From contig NZ_SSBQ01000002.1 in assembly GCF_004795255.1 (NCBI RefSeq), positions 3,677,501-3,741,500 of the forward strand: a DNA stretch of 64,000 nucleotides, read 5' to 3'. The translations under genes and the position numbers were made by a program. Positions 32,358-40,380 of the stretch are shown in pieces (position 1 is the first letter of the stretch; every line of letters starts with the position of its first letter). The notes below the pieces were generated by a model. That model did not search any database and was not told the DNA's origin. It saw only the letters and a list, made by a program, of their open reading frames with translations. The DNA is from Streptomyces sp. RKND-216. GTDB lineage: Bacteria; Actinomycetota; Actinomycetes; Streptomycetales; Streptomycetaceae.

Positions 32358-35183
32358 ATGACGAACCGCACGCCGAACGCTCCCTGCCCGGACTGCGGGC
32401 GGCCGCTGCCCGCCCCGGCCGCGTCCGCGGCGAACTGCCCGCACTGCGGGCTGCCCGTCACCGGACCGGTCTTCGGCCGCGTGCGGTGGGTCGAGGGCGA
32501 GCTGCACCGTCTCGACCACCAGCGCGGCACGCTGCTCGCGGAGCGGCGGCGGCTGCTGGGCGAGCTGCGCGCCAAGGCGGCCCGGGCCACGGCGAACGGA
32601 CCGCAGTCCGACGGTCCGCCGGGCTTCGGCCCGCCCGCGTACGGCCCCGCGGGGTTCGGCCCGCCTGCCGCTTTCGGGCCGCCCCGGCACGGCGCCGTGC
32701 CGCCGTCCGGGCCCGGCAGAGAGACCTCGCCGGGCACCGCCCGCAACGTGCTGCTGGCCCTCGGCGGCGTTCTGCTCACCGTCGCCGCCCTCGCCTTCAC
32801 GCTCTTCAGCTGGGGCGAGATGGGCATCGGCGGCCGGGCCGCCGTTCTCGCCACCGTGACCCTCGCCGCCGTCGCCGGCCCCGTCCTCCTGCTGCGCCGC
32901 ACCCTGAACGCCACCGCCGAAGCGGTGGGCTGGGTGGCCCTGGTGCTGCTGCTCCTCGACGCCTACGCGCTCCGGCAGGTCCGGCTCCAGCACACCGAGG
33001 CCCTCGCCTACACGGCGACCGCCGTCGCGGTCGTCGCCGGTCTGTGGGCGGTGTACGGCACCCTCGTGCCCCGGCCGGGGCTGCGCGGGCCGGTACCGGC
33101 CGCGGTCGTGCTCGCTCAGTTGCCGGTGCCGCTGTGGGCCGGCGCGGCGGGTGCCGGGCTGCACGGCACGGCATGGGCCCTGCTTGCCACGGCCGCCGCT
33201 GACACGCTGCTCGCGGTCGCGCCGTGGACGGGCGCCAGGCGCCCGTCGCAGGCGGTGCGTGTCACCGCCTCGGTCACGGCGCTGCTCACCGGCATACCGG
33301 CCCTCCTGCTCGCCGGGTGGCTGTCGCTGGCCGCGCAGGACCCGGCGAGCGCCGTGGAGGCGGGCGCGCTGCTGCTCGCCGCGGCAGCCGTGCTGCTCTC
33401 CGCCGGGTGGCGGCGGCGCACCTACGCGGTGGCGCTGGGCTGCGCGGCCGGACTGCTCGCCGTCGCGGCCACCGGTGGACTGGTGCGCACGCTCGTGCCG
33501 TCCGTCACCTGGGTGGCCCCGGGCTACCTGCTGTGCGCCGTGCTGCTCGCGGCGGTCGTGCCCGGCGTACGGAGGCGGGGGAAGACCGGCGTCGCCGCGG
33601 AACCGAGGAGGTCGCCGCGGGCGGGCCTGCTCCTCGCCGCGGCCGGGGTCCATGCCTGTGCGCTGCTGTACGCGGCCCCGCCCCTGGCGTACGCGCTGTT
33701 CGCGCCGCTGGGGTGGGCGGAGTCTCCGTGGCGGGGAGTGCCCCGGGACGCGAGCGCTTTCGACGCCCACTGGACCGGCGACGCCGGAACCGTGGTGGTC
33801 CTCGGGGTCTGCGCCTCGGTCCTGGCGGTCGCGGGCCGGGTGTCCGTACCGGTGCCGGTGCCGGACGGGGTGCGGCGTGCGGCCGCCCTCGGTGCGCTCG
33901 TCCTGGGTGCGGCGGGCGTCGCCGTCGCGCCGACGGCTCTGGACCTGCCCTACGCGGCGGTGCGCGTGGTGCTCGTGGCGCTGGTCGTGGCCCTGCTCGG
34001 CCTCGCCGCTACCGGCACGGGGGACCGGTTGAGCGCCGCCACCGCCCTCGGCGCGGCGGTCGTGACCTCGCTGACCGCGCTCGGCTGGGCCCTGACGGAC
34101 CGCACGGCCACGCTGGTGACGCTGCCCGTGCTGAGTGCCGCCTTCACGGCCGCCGCGGTCCTGTCGGCGCGGCGGCACACCGCCCGGCCGACGCGGGACG
34201 GCGTGTCCGTCCCGCCGGGCGGCGCCGTTTCGCCGAGCGCCCCGAGCGCAGGGGCCCGTCCCGGGGGCGGCTTCGCCACCGAGGTCGCCGTGGCCGCGCT
34301 GTGCGCGGCGGTGGCCGTGCTGTACGCGGCCGGTTTCGCGTGGGCGGTGCCCGTCGCCCTGGACGTCCCGCACGAGCGGGCGGCCTTCGCCGTGTTCGCC
34401 TTCGCGGCAGTCGCCGCCTGGGTGGCCGCTCGCCTGGCCCGCCCGACCACCGGCACCAGCACCGGTACCGGCACCAGCACCGGTACCGGCACCGCCGCCG
34501 TGCCCTCCGGCTTCCTCGCGCCGGGGGCCGTCGTGTCGCTGGCCGTGGAAGGCGCCGGATACGTCGTCGCCGGCTGGTCGTTGCTGCCGGCCGCCGCAGA
34601 CGCGTCGCTGCTCGCCCTGGCGCTCGCCCTGTGCGGCGTGCTGGCCGGGTGCGTCGCGGTGCGCGAGGACCGCCGTCCTGCGGCGTACGTCGCGACCGCG
34701 TTGTTCCTGCTGGCCACGTGGGTGCGGCTGTACGCCTCCGACGTGGAGGTGCCCGAGGCGTACACCCTGCCCCCGGCCGTCGCCGCGCTGGCCATGGGCC
34801 TGCTGCGGCTCCGCGCCCAGCCGGGCCTGTCCTCGTGGGCGGCCTACGCCCCCGCCCTGACCCTCGCGCTGCTGCCCAGCCTGGTCGCCCTGCTCGGCGA
34901 CCCGCACGGGCTGCGCCCGCTGCTGCTCGGCATCGGCGCGCTGGCCGTGACGCTGCTCGGTGCCCGGTTCCGCCTTCAGGCGCCGCTGCTGCTCGGCGGT
35001 GCCGCGCTCGCGCTCGTCGCCGCGCACGAGCTCGCGCCGTATCTGGCGCAGGCCGTCGGCCTCCTCCCGCGCTGGCTGCCGCCCGCCGTCGCCGGGCTGC
35101 TGCTGCTCGCCGTCGGGGCCACGTACGAACAGCGCCTCCGGGACGCGCGCCGTCTGCACGCCGCCTGGCGCCGCCTCGGCTGA
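32358..35183 (+). CDS. Large polytopic membrane protein with N-terminal zinc ribbon (SCO7613-like)
   Basis: A 941-residue protein. The N-terminus has a zinc-ribbon CPDCG (10-14) and CPHCG (27-31), then a short helical segment (VEGELHRLDHQRGTLLAERRRLLGELRAKAARA) and a Gly/Pro-rich linker (about 85-120). The rest, from about residue 128, is some 20 or more hydrophobic helices with short loops. It resembles proteins annotated as SCO7613 C-terminal domain-containing membrane proteins; no activity is known. An 18-bp tandem repeat encodes a Thr/Gly/Ser linker near residue 700. It converges on an LCP gene and ends next to a 28-bp palindrome. Confidence 0.75.
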   Translation: MTNRTPNAPCPDCGRPLPAPAASAANCPHCGLPVTGPVFGRVRWVEGELHRLDHQRGTLLAERRRLLGELRAKAARATANGPQSDGPPGFGPPAYGPAGFGPPAAFGPPRHGAVPPSGPGRETSPGTARNVLLALGGVLLTVAALAFTLFSWGEMGIGGRAAVLATVTLAAVAGPVLLLRRTLNATAEAVGWVALVLLLLDAYALRQVRLQHTEALAYTATAVAVVAGLWAVYGTLVPRPGLRGPVPAAVVLAQLPVPLWAGAAGAGLHGTAWALLATAAADTLLAVAPWTGARRPSQAVRVTASVTALLTGIPALLLAGWLSLAAQDPASAVEAGALLLAAAAVLLSAGWRRRTYAVALGCAAGLLAVAATGGLVRTLVPSVTWVAPGYLLCAVLLAAVVPGVRRRGKTGVAAEPRRSPRAGLLLAAAGVHACALLYAAPPLAYALFAPLGWAESPWRGVPRDASAFDAHWTGDAGTVVVLGVCASVLAVAGRVSVPVPVPDGVRRAAALGALVLGAAGVAVAPTALDLPYAAVRVVLVALVVALLGLAATGTGDRLSAATALGAAVVTSLTALGWALTDRTATLVTLPVLSAAFTAAAVLSARRHTARPTRDGVSVPPGGAVSPSAPSAGARPGGGFATEVAVAALCAAVAVLYAAGFAWAVPVALDVPHERAAFAVFAFAAVAAWVAARLARPTTGTSTGTGTSTGTGTAAVPSGFLAPGAVVSLAVEGAGYVVAGWSLLPAAADASLLALALALCGVLAGCVAVREDRRPAAYVATALFLLATWVRLYASDVEVPEAYTLPPAVAALAMGLLRLRAQPGLSSWAAYAPALTLALLPSLVALLGDPHGLRPLLLGIGALAVTLLGARFRLQAPLLLGGAALALVAAHELAPYLAQAVGLLPRWLPPAVAGLLLLAVGATYEQRLRDARRLHAAWRRLG
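34452..34487 (+). repeat. Two-copy 18-bp in-frame tandem repeat
   Basis: GGCACCAGCACCGGTACC occurs twice in a row (34452-34469, 34470-34487) and encodes the Gly-Thr-Ser-Thr-Gly-Thr linker of the large membrane protein. Copy number is likely to vary between strains without breaking the frame. Confidence 0.8.
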
Positions 35184-35207
35184 CGCTTCCGCGTCCCCAA
35201 CCTTACG

Positions 35208-35235
35208 AGTCGCCTGCGACTAGTCGCAGGCGACT
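35208..35235. terminator. Perfect 28-bp palindrome centred on an LCP stop codon
   Basis: AGTCGCCTGCGACT (35208-35221) is followed directly by its reverse complement AGTCGCAGGCGACT (35222-35235). The TAG stop of the minus-strand LCP gene (35220-35222) sits at the centre, so the 3' half of the hairpin is downstream sequence and the 5' half encodes the last codons. It lies 25 bases after the stop of the convergent membrane-protein gene and probably acts as a terminator. Confidence 0.65.
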
Positions 35236-36782
35236 TCGTCGCCGGTGACGGCCTCGAAGCCCTTGCCCTGGTCGCCGTCGTGTTTCTCCGCCGCGAACGG
35301 GTCGGCCGCCCGGACCGGGTGCACCTCGGCGAACCCCTTCCCCAGCGTGACCTCCATCAGAGGCCCGCGTCCCGGCTCCGCACGGAGTTTCGCGTCGGGG
35401 AAGGCCGCGGCGACCGTCCGCACCGAGCGGTCCCAGCGCGGGTCGTACGCGATCACCGTCCGCCGTACGTCCTGCGTCTCGGCGTTGCGCGGCAGCCCGG
35501 TGGTGCGGAAACCCGTCTCCCGCAGGGCCGTGTCGGCGCGTCCGGCCAGACCGGACCGGGTGGTGCCGTTCTGCACCTGGACCCGGACCTGTGCAGGCGG
35601 CACGTCCACGAGGGTGGGTTCGGCCCGCCGTCCGGTCGTGCCGCCGCCACCGGGATTGCCGCTGCCGCCGGCGTTCTTCGCGGTGTCGTGCCCGGCCAGC
35701 GGCCTGTCCTGACGGACGGCCTCGAACAGCCGGGCCGCCTTCTTCTCGTTCCACCGCACGGTCGAGCCGACGCCCTCGACGGCGTGGCTCGGGTCCGCGA
35801 CGGGCACCGACACGAACTCCGACGCGGAGGGGGTGAAGCCTCGCATGGCCTCCGCGAGGGCCAGCATCTCGTCGGTGCCGAAGTTCCGGTCGGCGCGCAC
35901 CGACTCCAGCATCGTGGAGGTCACCTTGCTCAGCTGTACCGGGCTGGTCAGCACGCCGTTGCTGGTCGCCTTCTCGATGACGGCGGCGATGAACCGCTGC
36001 TGACGGTGCATCCGCCCGAAGTCCGAGCCGCCGTCCACGTGCCGGGCCCGGACGTAACTCAGCGCCTCGCCGCCGTCCAGCGTGGACGTACCGGCGGGCA
36101 GGTCGAGGCCGGAGTAGGAGTCCTGCAGCGGGCGCACGGTGCACACCTTGATGCCGCCGAGCACGTCCACGGTCTTCACGAAGCTGGTGAAGTCGACCTC
36201 CAGGTAGTGGTCGATGTGCACGTCGGTCAGCTTTTCCACGGCCCGCACGGTCAGATGCGGGCCGCCGTGCGCATAGGCCGAGTTGATCTTCGCGGGGAGC
36301 GCGTCGTGGCGCTCCTTCGTCCGGCCGTCGGTGTGCGGGGGCAGCTCCACGTACGAGTCGCGCGGGATGCTGACCACACTGAGCCGGTCGCGGTCCTCCG
36401 AGACGTGCACCAGCATCAGGGTGTCCGTGCAGTCGCACGAGGCGCCGCCCAGCTTGTACCGGTCACGTTGCCGCTCGCTCAGCTCGTGCCGGTCGTCGAC
36501 GCCGACGACGAGGAAGTTGAGGCCGTTGCCGGTGGACTCCGGCCGGTCGGTGAGACCGGCGAACGCGTTGATGCGGTTCACCCCGCCCTCCAGCCCGTTC
36601 ACCACCAGGTGTCCGACGCCGCTGGTCAGCAGCACCAGCGCGGAGCCGCCGACCGCGACGCGGATCCCCCAGCGCGCGCGCCCTCTGCCCCGCCGCCGGC
36701 CCAGGGAGGCGTCCCCCGGGCCCGACGGGCCCTGGGGGAGGTCGGCGTCGCGGCGGGAGCGGGGACGGGGGGACAGGGGCAA
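35220..36782 (-). CDS. LCP family transferase with C-terminal LytR_C domain
   Basis: A 520-residue protein: short basic cytosolic tail, TM helix at about 38-60 (WGIRVAVGGSALVLLTSGVGHLVV), LCP domain (FLVVGVDDRHEL, CTDTLMLVHVSEDRDRLSVVSIPRDSYVEL, INSAYAHGGPHLTVRAVEKLTDVHIDHYLEVDFTSFVKTVDVLGG, YVRARHVDGGSDFGRMHRQQRFI), a Gly-rich linker, and LytR_C at about 400-490 (VRVQVQNGTTRSGLAGRADTALRETGFRTTG). The start is TTG at 36782: GGAGG lies 6 bases upstream and no ATG or GTG fits. It is divergent from the GT2 gene. Confidence 0.88.
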   Translation of the reverse strand: MPLSPRPRSRRDADLPQGPSGPGDASLGRRRGRGRARWGIRVAVGGSALVLLTSGVGHLVVNGLEGGVNRINAFAGLTDRPESTGNGLNFLVVGVDDRHELSERQRDRYKLGGASCDCTDTLMLVHVSEDRDRLSVVSIPRDSYVELPPHTDGRTKERHDALPAKINSAYAHGGPHLTVRAVEKLTDVHIDHYLEVDFTSFVKTVDVLGGIKVCTVRPLQDSYSGLDLPAGTSTLDGGEALSYVRARHVDGGSDFGRMHRQQRFIAAVIEKATSNGVLTSPVQLSKVTSTMLESVRADRNFGTDEMLALAEAMRGFTPSASEFVSVPVADPSHAVEGVGSTVRWNEKKAARLFEAVRQDRPLAGHDTAKNAGGSGNPGGGGTTGRRAEPTLVDVPPAQVRVQVQNGTTRSGLAGRADTALRETGFRTTGLPRNAETQDVRRTVIAYDPRWDRSVRTVAAAFPDAKLRAEPGRGPLMEVTLGKGFAEVHPVRAADPFAAEKHDGDQGKGFEAVTGDEVACD

Positions 36783-36926
36783 GCGGCACCTCCACGGCGG
36801 ACGACCCGGACGTATCGGCGTCGTGACCGGGACTGTAGGCACGTATGACCGGCCCGACCGGGTCACACGCCGCGCCGCGGCCCCCCGGGCACCCGGCTGG
36901 CGTGCGGGCGTGTCCCTCGTTCGCGG

Positions 36927-36942
36927 TAACGTGGCCGCCGTG
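36927..36942 (+). promoter_or_regulatory. Likely -10 box giving a leaderless GT2 transcript
   Basis: TAACGT (36927-36932) lies exactly 7 bases before the GTG at 36940 and there is no ribosome-binding site, the arrangement expected for a leaderless mRNA. No strong -35 was seen. Confidence 0.45.
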
Positions 36943-37965
36943 AATCCCCGTGTTTCCCCCGCCGTGTCCGTGATCATGCCCGTCCTCGACGAGGAGCGGC
37001 ACCTGCGCGACTCCGTGCGCCACATCCTCGGCCAGGAGTACGACGGCGAGCTGGAGGTCGTCATCGCCCTCGGCCCGTCCACGGACCGCACGGACGAGAT
37101 CGCCGCGGAACTGGTCGCCGAGGACGCGCGGGTGAAGACGGTCCCGAACCCCACCGGCCGCACGCCCGCGGCACTCAACGCCGCGATCCGGGCGTCCCGG
37201 CACCCCGTCGTGGTGCGGGTCGACGGACACGGCATGCTCTCCCCGGACTACATCGCCACCGCCGTGCGGCTGCTGGCGGAGACCGGCGCCGCCAACGTCG
37301 GCGGTCTCATGCACGCCGAGGGCGAGAACGCCTGGGAGCAGGCCGTCGCCGCCGCGATGACCGCGAGGATCGGCGTCGGCAACGCCGCCTTCCACACCGG
37401 CGGCGAGGCGGGCGAGGCCGAGACGGTCTACCTGGGGGTCTTCCGCCGCGAGGTGCTGGAGCAGCAGGGCGGCTACAACGAGGAGTTCGTCCGGGCGCAG
37501 GACTGGGAGCTGAACTTCCGCATCCGGGAGGCCGGCGGGCGCATCTGGTTCTCGCCCGAGCTGCGCGTCTCCTACCGGCCGCGGCCGAACGTGCGGGCGC
37601 TGGCGCTGCAGTACCGCAACTACGGGCGCTGGCGGCACGTCGTCGCCCGCTACCACGCCGGCTCCATCAACCTCCGCTACCTCGCGCCGCCCACCGCACT
37701 CTGCGCCATCGCCGCCGGGCTCGTCGCGGGCGCGACGCTCACCCCGTGGGCGTTCGCCGTGCCCGCCGGCTACCTCGCCGCCATCACGGCCGGCTCCGTC
37801 CCGGCCGGGCGCGGGCTGCCGCTCGCCGCCCGGGTACGCATCCCGGTGGCGCTGGCGACCATGCACATGTCGTGGGGCTGGGGCTTCCTCACCAGCCCGC
37901 GCAAGCTCGCGCGCCGCGTCATCGCCTCCCGCCGCCCCGCCCCCACGGCGACCACGCCGCGCTGA
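36940..37965 (+). CDS. Family 2 glycosyltransferase
   Basis: A 341-residue inverting glycosyltransferase with GT-A fold. VSVIMPVLDEERHLRDSVRHILGQ starts the nucleotide-sugar domain; VVIALGPSTDRTDEIA, VVRVDGHGMLSPDYI (D-x-D-like metal site DGH) and the acceptor-side AQDWELNFRIREAGG follow. Two or three hydrophobic helices in the last 100 residues (LCAIAAGLVAGATLTPWAFAVPAGYLAAITAG) anchor it to the membrane. It is of the type that extends lipid-linked surface polysaccharides (ExoA-like). GTG at 36940 is chosen from the -10 spacing; an in-frame GTG at 36931 would add 3 residues. Confidence 0.88.
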   Translation: MNPRVSPAVSVIMPVLDEERHLRDSVRHILGQEYDGELEVVIALGPSTDRTDEIAAELVAEDARVKTVPNPTGRTPAALNAAIRASRHPVVVRVDGHGMLSPDYIATAVRLLAETGAANVGGLMHAEGENAWEQAVAAAMTARIGVGNAAFHTGGEAGEAETVYLGVFRREVLEQQGGYNEEFVRAQDWELNFRIREAGGRIWFSPELRVSYRPRPNVRALALQYRNYGRWRHVVARYHAGSINLRYLAPPTALCAIAAGLVAGATLTPWAFAVPAGYLAAITAGSVPAGRGLPLAARVRIPVALATMHMSWGWGFLTSPRKLARRVIASRRPAPTATTPR

Positions 37966-37981
37966 CCGGAACCAGCGACGC

Positions 37982-38015
37982 GACGACGCCCCCGCCGACC
38001 GGCGGGGGCGTCGTC
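37982..38015. terminator. Bidirectional terminator with a perfect 15-bp stem
   Basis: Bases 37982-37996 pair perfectly with 38001-38015 around a GACC loop, between convergent stops at 37965 and 38033. Confidence 0.85.
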
Positions 38016-38032
38016 ATGGGCGGGCGCGCACG

Positions 38033-38461
38033 TCACCCGCAGTGGAACCAGCCGGACGGCGGGACGTGGTCCTGCACGATGTTGCTGCCGGAGAAGTTCC
38101 ACATCGCCGTCTCCACGGCGATGCAGCGGTTCTTCCCGTAGAAGCGGTAATTGGCGTAGTAGAGGTAGTGGCCGTCGTCCTCGCCGACGTATCCCGTGGC
38201 GTCCGTCCACGCCTGGACCGCGATGCGGGACCGCTTCCCGTAGTAGTCGCCCCGCTTCACGGCCGCCACGCAGTTGTACGTGCCGTCCCAGTACAGGTAC
38301 GTCGTGGCCACCCGGGTGCCGTTGTGGTAGTTGTTCCAGCTGTCGATCTGCGTGCCGTTGCAGCCGTGGGCGGCCGCCTGCGCGGTGCCCGCCGGTCCCA
38401 GAAGCGTCGCCGCCGCGGCGATCGCGAGCGCGGTGAGCACACGTGTCGCGTTCCTGAGCAT
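38033..38461 (-). CDS. Small secreted protein with four cysteines, unknown function
   Basis: A 142-residue precursor. The signal peptide is clear: basic start MLRNATR, hydrophobic VLTALAIAAAATLLGPAG and cleavage site AQA-A near residue 30. The mature part of about 112 residues is rich in Tyr, Trp, Asn and Gly, with four cysteines (in HGCNG, YNCVA, NRCIA and FHCG at the C-terminus) that could form two disulfides. I do not recognise a family. The ribosome site is ggggggacttcggc before the ATG. It shares a terminator with the GT2 gene. Confidence 0.75.
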   Translation of the reverse strand: MLRNATRVLTALAIAAAATLLGPAGTAQAAAHGCNGTQIDSWNNYHNGTRVATTYLYWDGTYNCVAAVKRGDYYGKRSRIAVQAWTDATGYVGEDDGHYLYYANYRFYGKNRCIAVETAMWNFSGSNIVQDHVPPSGWFHCG

Positions 38462-38594
38462 GCCGAAGTCCCCCCTCGGTCGGAATTCCGTCCGTGCCCG
38501 TCGAGCGAGCCCGACGAGGTCGTGCGGGCCCGATCGTTCCACGGCGCGTAAGGCGCGCACAAAGGGTATTCCGGTCACCTTCTGGGCGGCGGAG

Positions 38595-40310
38595 TCACCA
38601 GCGGTAGGGCTCGTACACGGGCATGCACGTCCCGCTGTCGTCGGAGGCGTTGAGGGGGTCGGCGCTGTCGGGGACGGAACCGGCGCCGGGCGCCTCGTAG
38701 GAGGTGCCCTCACGCCAGTCGTCGCCCACGACGAGGGTGACGGACTGCACCTGGGACGACGCCTTCACCGCGTCCTCGGGGATGCGGAGTTCCTTCGCCA
38801 CGGAGAGCGCGTCGGCGCGGGACTGCTCGCCACCCGACTCCGGGTAGGTGAGCGTGGTGTCCGCCTGCGGCTGCGGCGTGGCGACGGTGATGGCCTGGCC
38901 GAAGCCCGCCGCCTGGAGCTGCTGCGTGACGCTGCCGGCGCGCCCGCCGACGGCCGGCTCGCCGTCGCTGCCGGTGCCGTTGAGCACCCGCACCGGGATC
39001 GCGGAGGCGGTCTGCGCTTCCGGCCCCTGCGACGCCCCGGCGCCCGGCGCCTTCCCGTCGTCGCCCTCCGTGTCCGCCTTCTCGCCGTTTCCGTCCAGCG
39101 GCACGTCGTCGCGCAGCATCGCCCAGAGGTGCGAGGCGTCCTCGCCGGGCAGCAGGTGGTTCGGGTTCGACGGGTCCTGGACGGTCGGCATGGTCGCCAT
39201 CGTGACGCGGTCGGTCGGCACGTTCTGGAACTGGACGCCTACGTTGTAGAGGTCCTTCACCGAGCCGATCTCGTTCGAGACGGTGAGGGCCTTCGTGGCG
39301 GACTCCGCCAGGTCCAGGAGCCGTCCGGTGTTGGTGAAGACGTTCTGCGACTTGAGCTTCCGCAGCATCGAGTTGAGGTACATGTGCTGGGCCTTGGCGC
39401 GGCCGATGTCGCTGTGGAAGGCGTGCCGGGTGCGCAGCCACTGGAGGGCGGTCTCGCCCTTGATCTCGTGTGTGCCGGCGGTGAGCTTCAGCCCCGATCC
39501 GCCGCCCGCGCCTGGCAGCGGCCGGTCCCACACGTTGTGCTCGACGCAGACCTCGACGCCGCCGACCGCGTCGGCCATGGCCACGACGCCCGCGAAGTCG
39601 ACGGTCACCCAGTGGTGGATGTAGACGCCGGTCAGCTTCTCCCAAGTGGCGAGCGTGCAGCCGGGACCGCCGCGGCCCAGGGTGGTGTTGATCAGCCCGT
39701 TGGTCTCCGGGTATGTCTTCCCGGTGTCGGCGTCGCTGCACTCGGGGATGTCCACCCGGGTGTCGCGGGGGATGCTGATCATCGAGGCGTCCGAGCGGTC
39801 GGCGGAGATGTGCAGCAGCATCTGGACGTCGGCCAGGGGCTTCTGCCCGACGCTGTCCCTGCTGCCGCCCAGTTCGAGGTTGGCGTCGGAGTTCCGGCTG
39901 TCGGAGCCGAGGACGAGGATGTTGAGCGGGGTGTCGCCCTGCGCGTTGGGTCCGGGGGCGGTGAGACCGCTGTCGGAGGCGCTGCGCTCGCCGGTACGGA
40001 GGTTGCCGTTCAGGTGCTGGTAGTAGAGGTAACCGCCGCCGGACGTGACGAGGACGAGGACGGCGAGGCCGATGGCGATCCAGCGCAGGGTGCGGCGCCG
40101 CGGACGCTTCCGCCCGCCGCCGGATATCTCCCCGGAGTCGTCGCCGGGCTCGCCGGGCTCGCCGGGCTCGCCGGGCTCGTCGTGGTCGCCGCTGCGCGGG
40201 TGGGGAGGGCGGTGGGAGTCGTCGTAGAGACCGTCGTCCCAGCCCAGATCGCCGGCCGAGGGCGCATCCGAACGTCTCCTGCTGTGCCGGATGTCGTCCT
40301 GCTGCCGCAC
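38595..40310 (-). CDS. LCP family transferase with LytR_C domain
   Basis: A 571-residue protein. The cytosolic N-terminus contains four E-P-G repeats; TM helix at about 75-95 (WIAIGLAVLVLVTSGGGYLYY). LCP domain: NILVLGSDSRNS, LADVQMLLHISADRSDASMISIPRDTRVDIPEC, NTTLGRGGPGCTLATWEKLTGVYIHHWVTVDFAGVVAMADAVGGVEVC and WLRTRHAFHSDIGRAKAQHMYLNSML. The usual D-T pair before the MLLHI strand is D-V, a change in a generally conserved position. LytR_C: IPVRVLNGTGSDGEPAVGG onward. GTG start at 40310. It lies 70 bases downstream of the next LCP gene, with a terminator between them. Confidence 0.9.
   Translation of the reverse strand: MRQQDDIRHSRRRSDAPSAGDLGWDDGLYDDSHRPPHPRSGDHDEPGEPGEPGEPGDDSGEISGGGRKRPRRRTLRWIAIGLAVLVLVTSGGGYLYYQHLNGNLRTGERSASDSGLTAPGPNAQGDTPLNILVLGSDSRNSDANLELGGSRDSVGQKPLADVQMLLHISADRSDASMISIPRDTRVDIPECSDADTGKTYPETNGLINTTLGRGGPGCTLATWEKLTGVYIHHWVTVDFAGVVAMADAVGGVEVCVEHNVWDRPLPGAGGGSGLKLTAGTHEIKGETALQWLRTRHAFHSDIGRAKAQHMYLNSMLRKLKSQNVFTNTGRLLDLAESATKALTVSNEIGSVKDLYNVGVQFQNVPTDRVTMATMPTVQDPSNPNHLLPGEDASHLWAMLRDDVPLDGNGEKADTEGDDGKAPGAGASQGPEAQTASAIPVRVLNGTGSDGEPAVGGRAGSVTQQLQAAGFGQAITVATPQPQADTTLTYPESGGEQSRADALSVAKELRIPEDAVKASSQVQSVTLVVGDDWREGTSYEAPGAGSVPDSADPLNASDDSGTCMPVYEPYRW
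40142..40177 (-). repeat. Four-copy 9-bp tandem repeat
   Basis: CGCCGGGCT is repeated four times without mismatch (40142-40177) and encodes the Glu-Pro-Gly repeats in the cytosolic tail of the LCP protein. Confidence 0.85.
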
Positions 40311-40343
40311 GAGACCTCTCCGTCCTGATGTGGTGTTGTACGT

Positions 40344-40373
40344 CCCCTGCCGCCTCCCGGGAGGCGGCAGGGG
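40344..40373 (-). terminator. Perfect 30-bp palindromic terminator between two LCP genes
   Basis: Bases 40344-40358 are followed directly by their exact reverse complement, 40359-40373. The hairpin starts 7 bases past the stop of the upstream LCP gene (40381) and 33 bases before the start of the next, so the tandem LCP genes are probably not one simple operon. Confidence 0.75.
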
Positions 40374-40380
40374 GTCCGCG

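Noticed and set aside
40142..40177. CRISPR-like or regulatory repeat array
   Set aside because: The four 9-bp units are contiguous with no spacers and lie in-frame inside an LCP gene, encoding Glu-Pro-Gly repeats.
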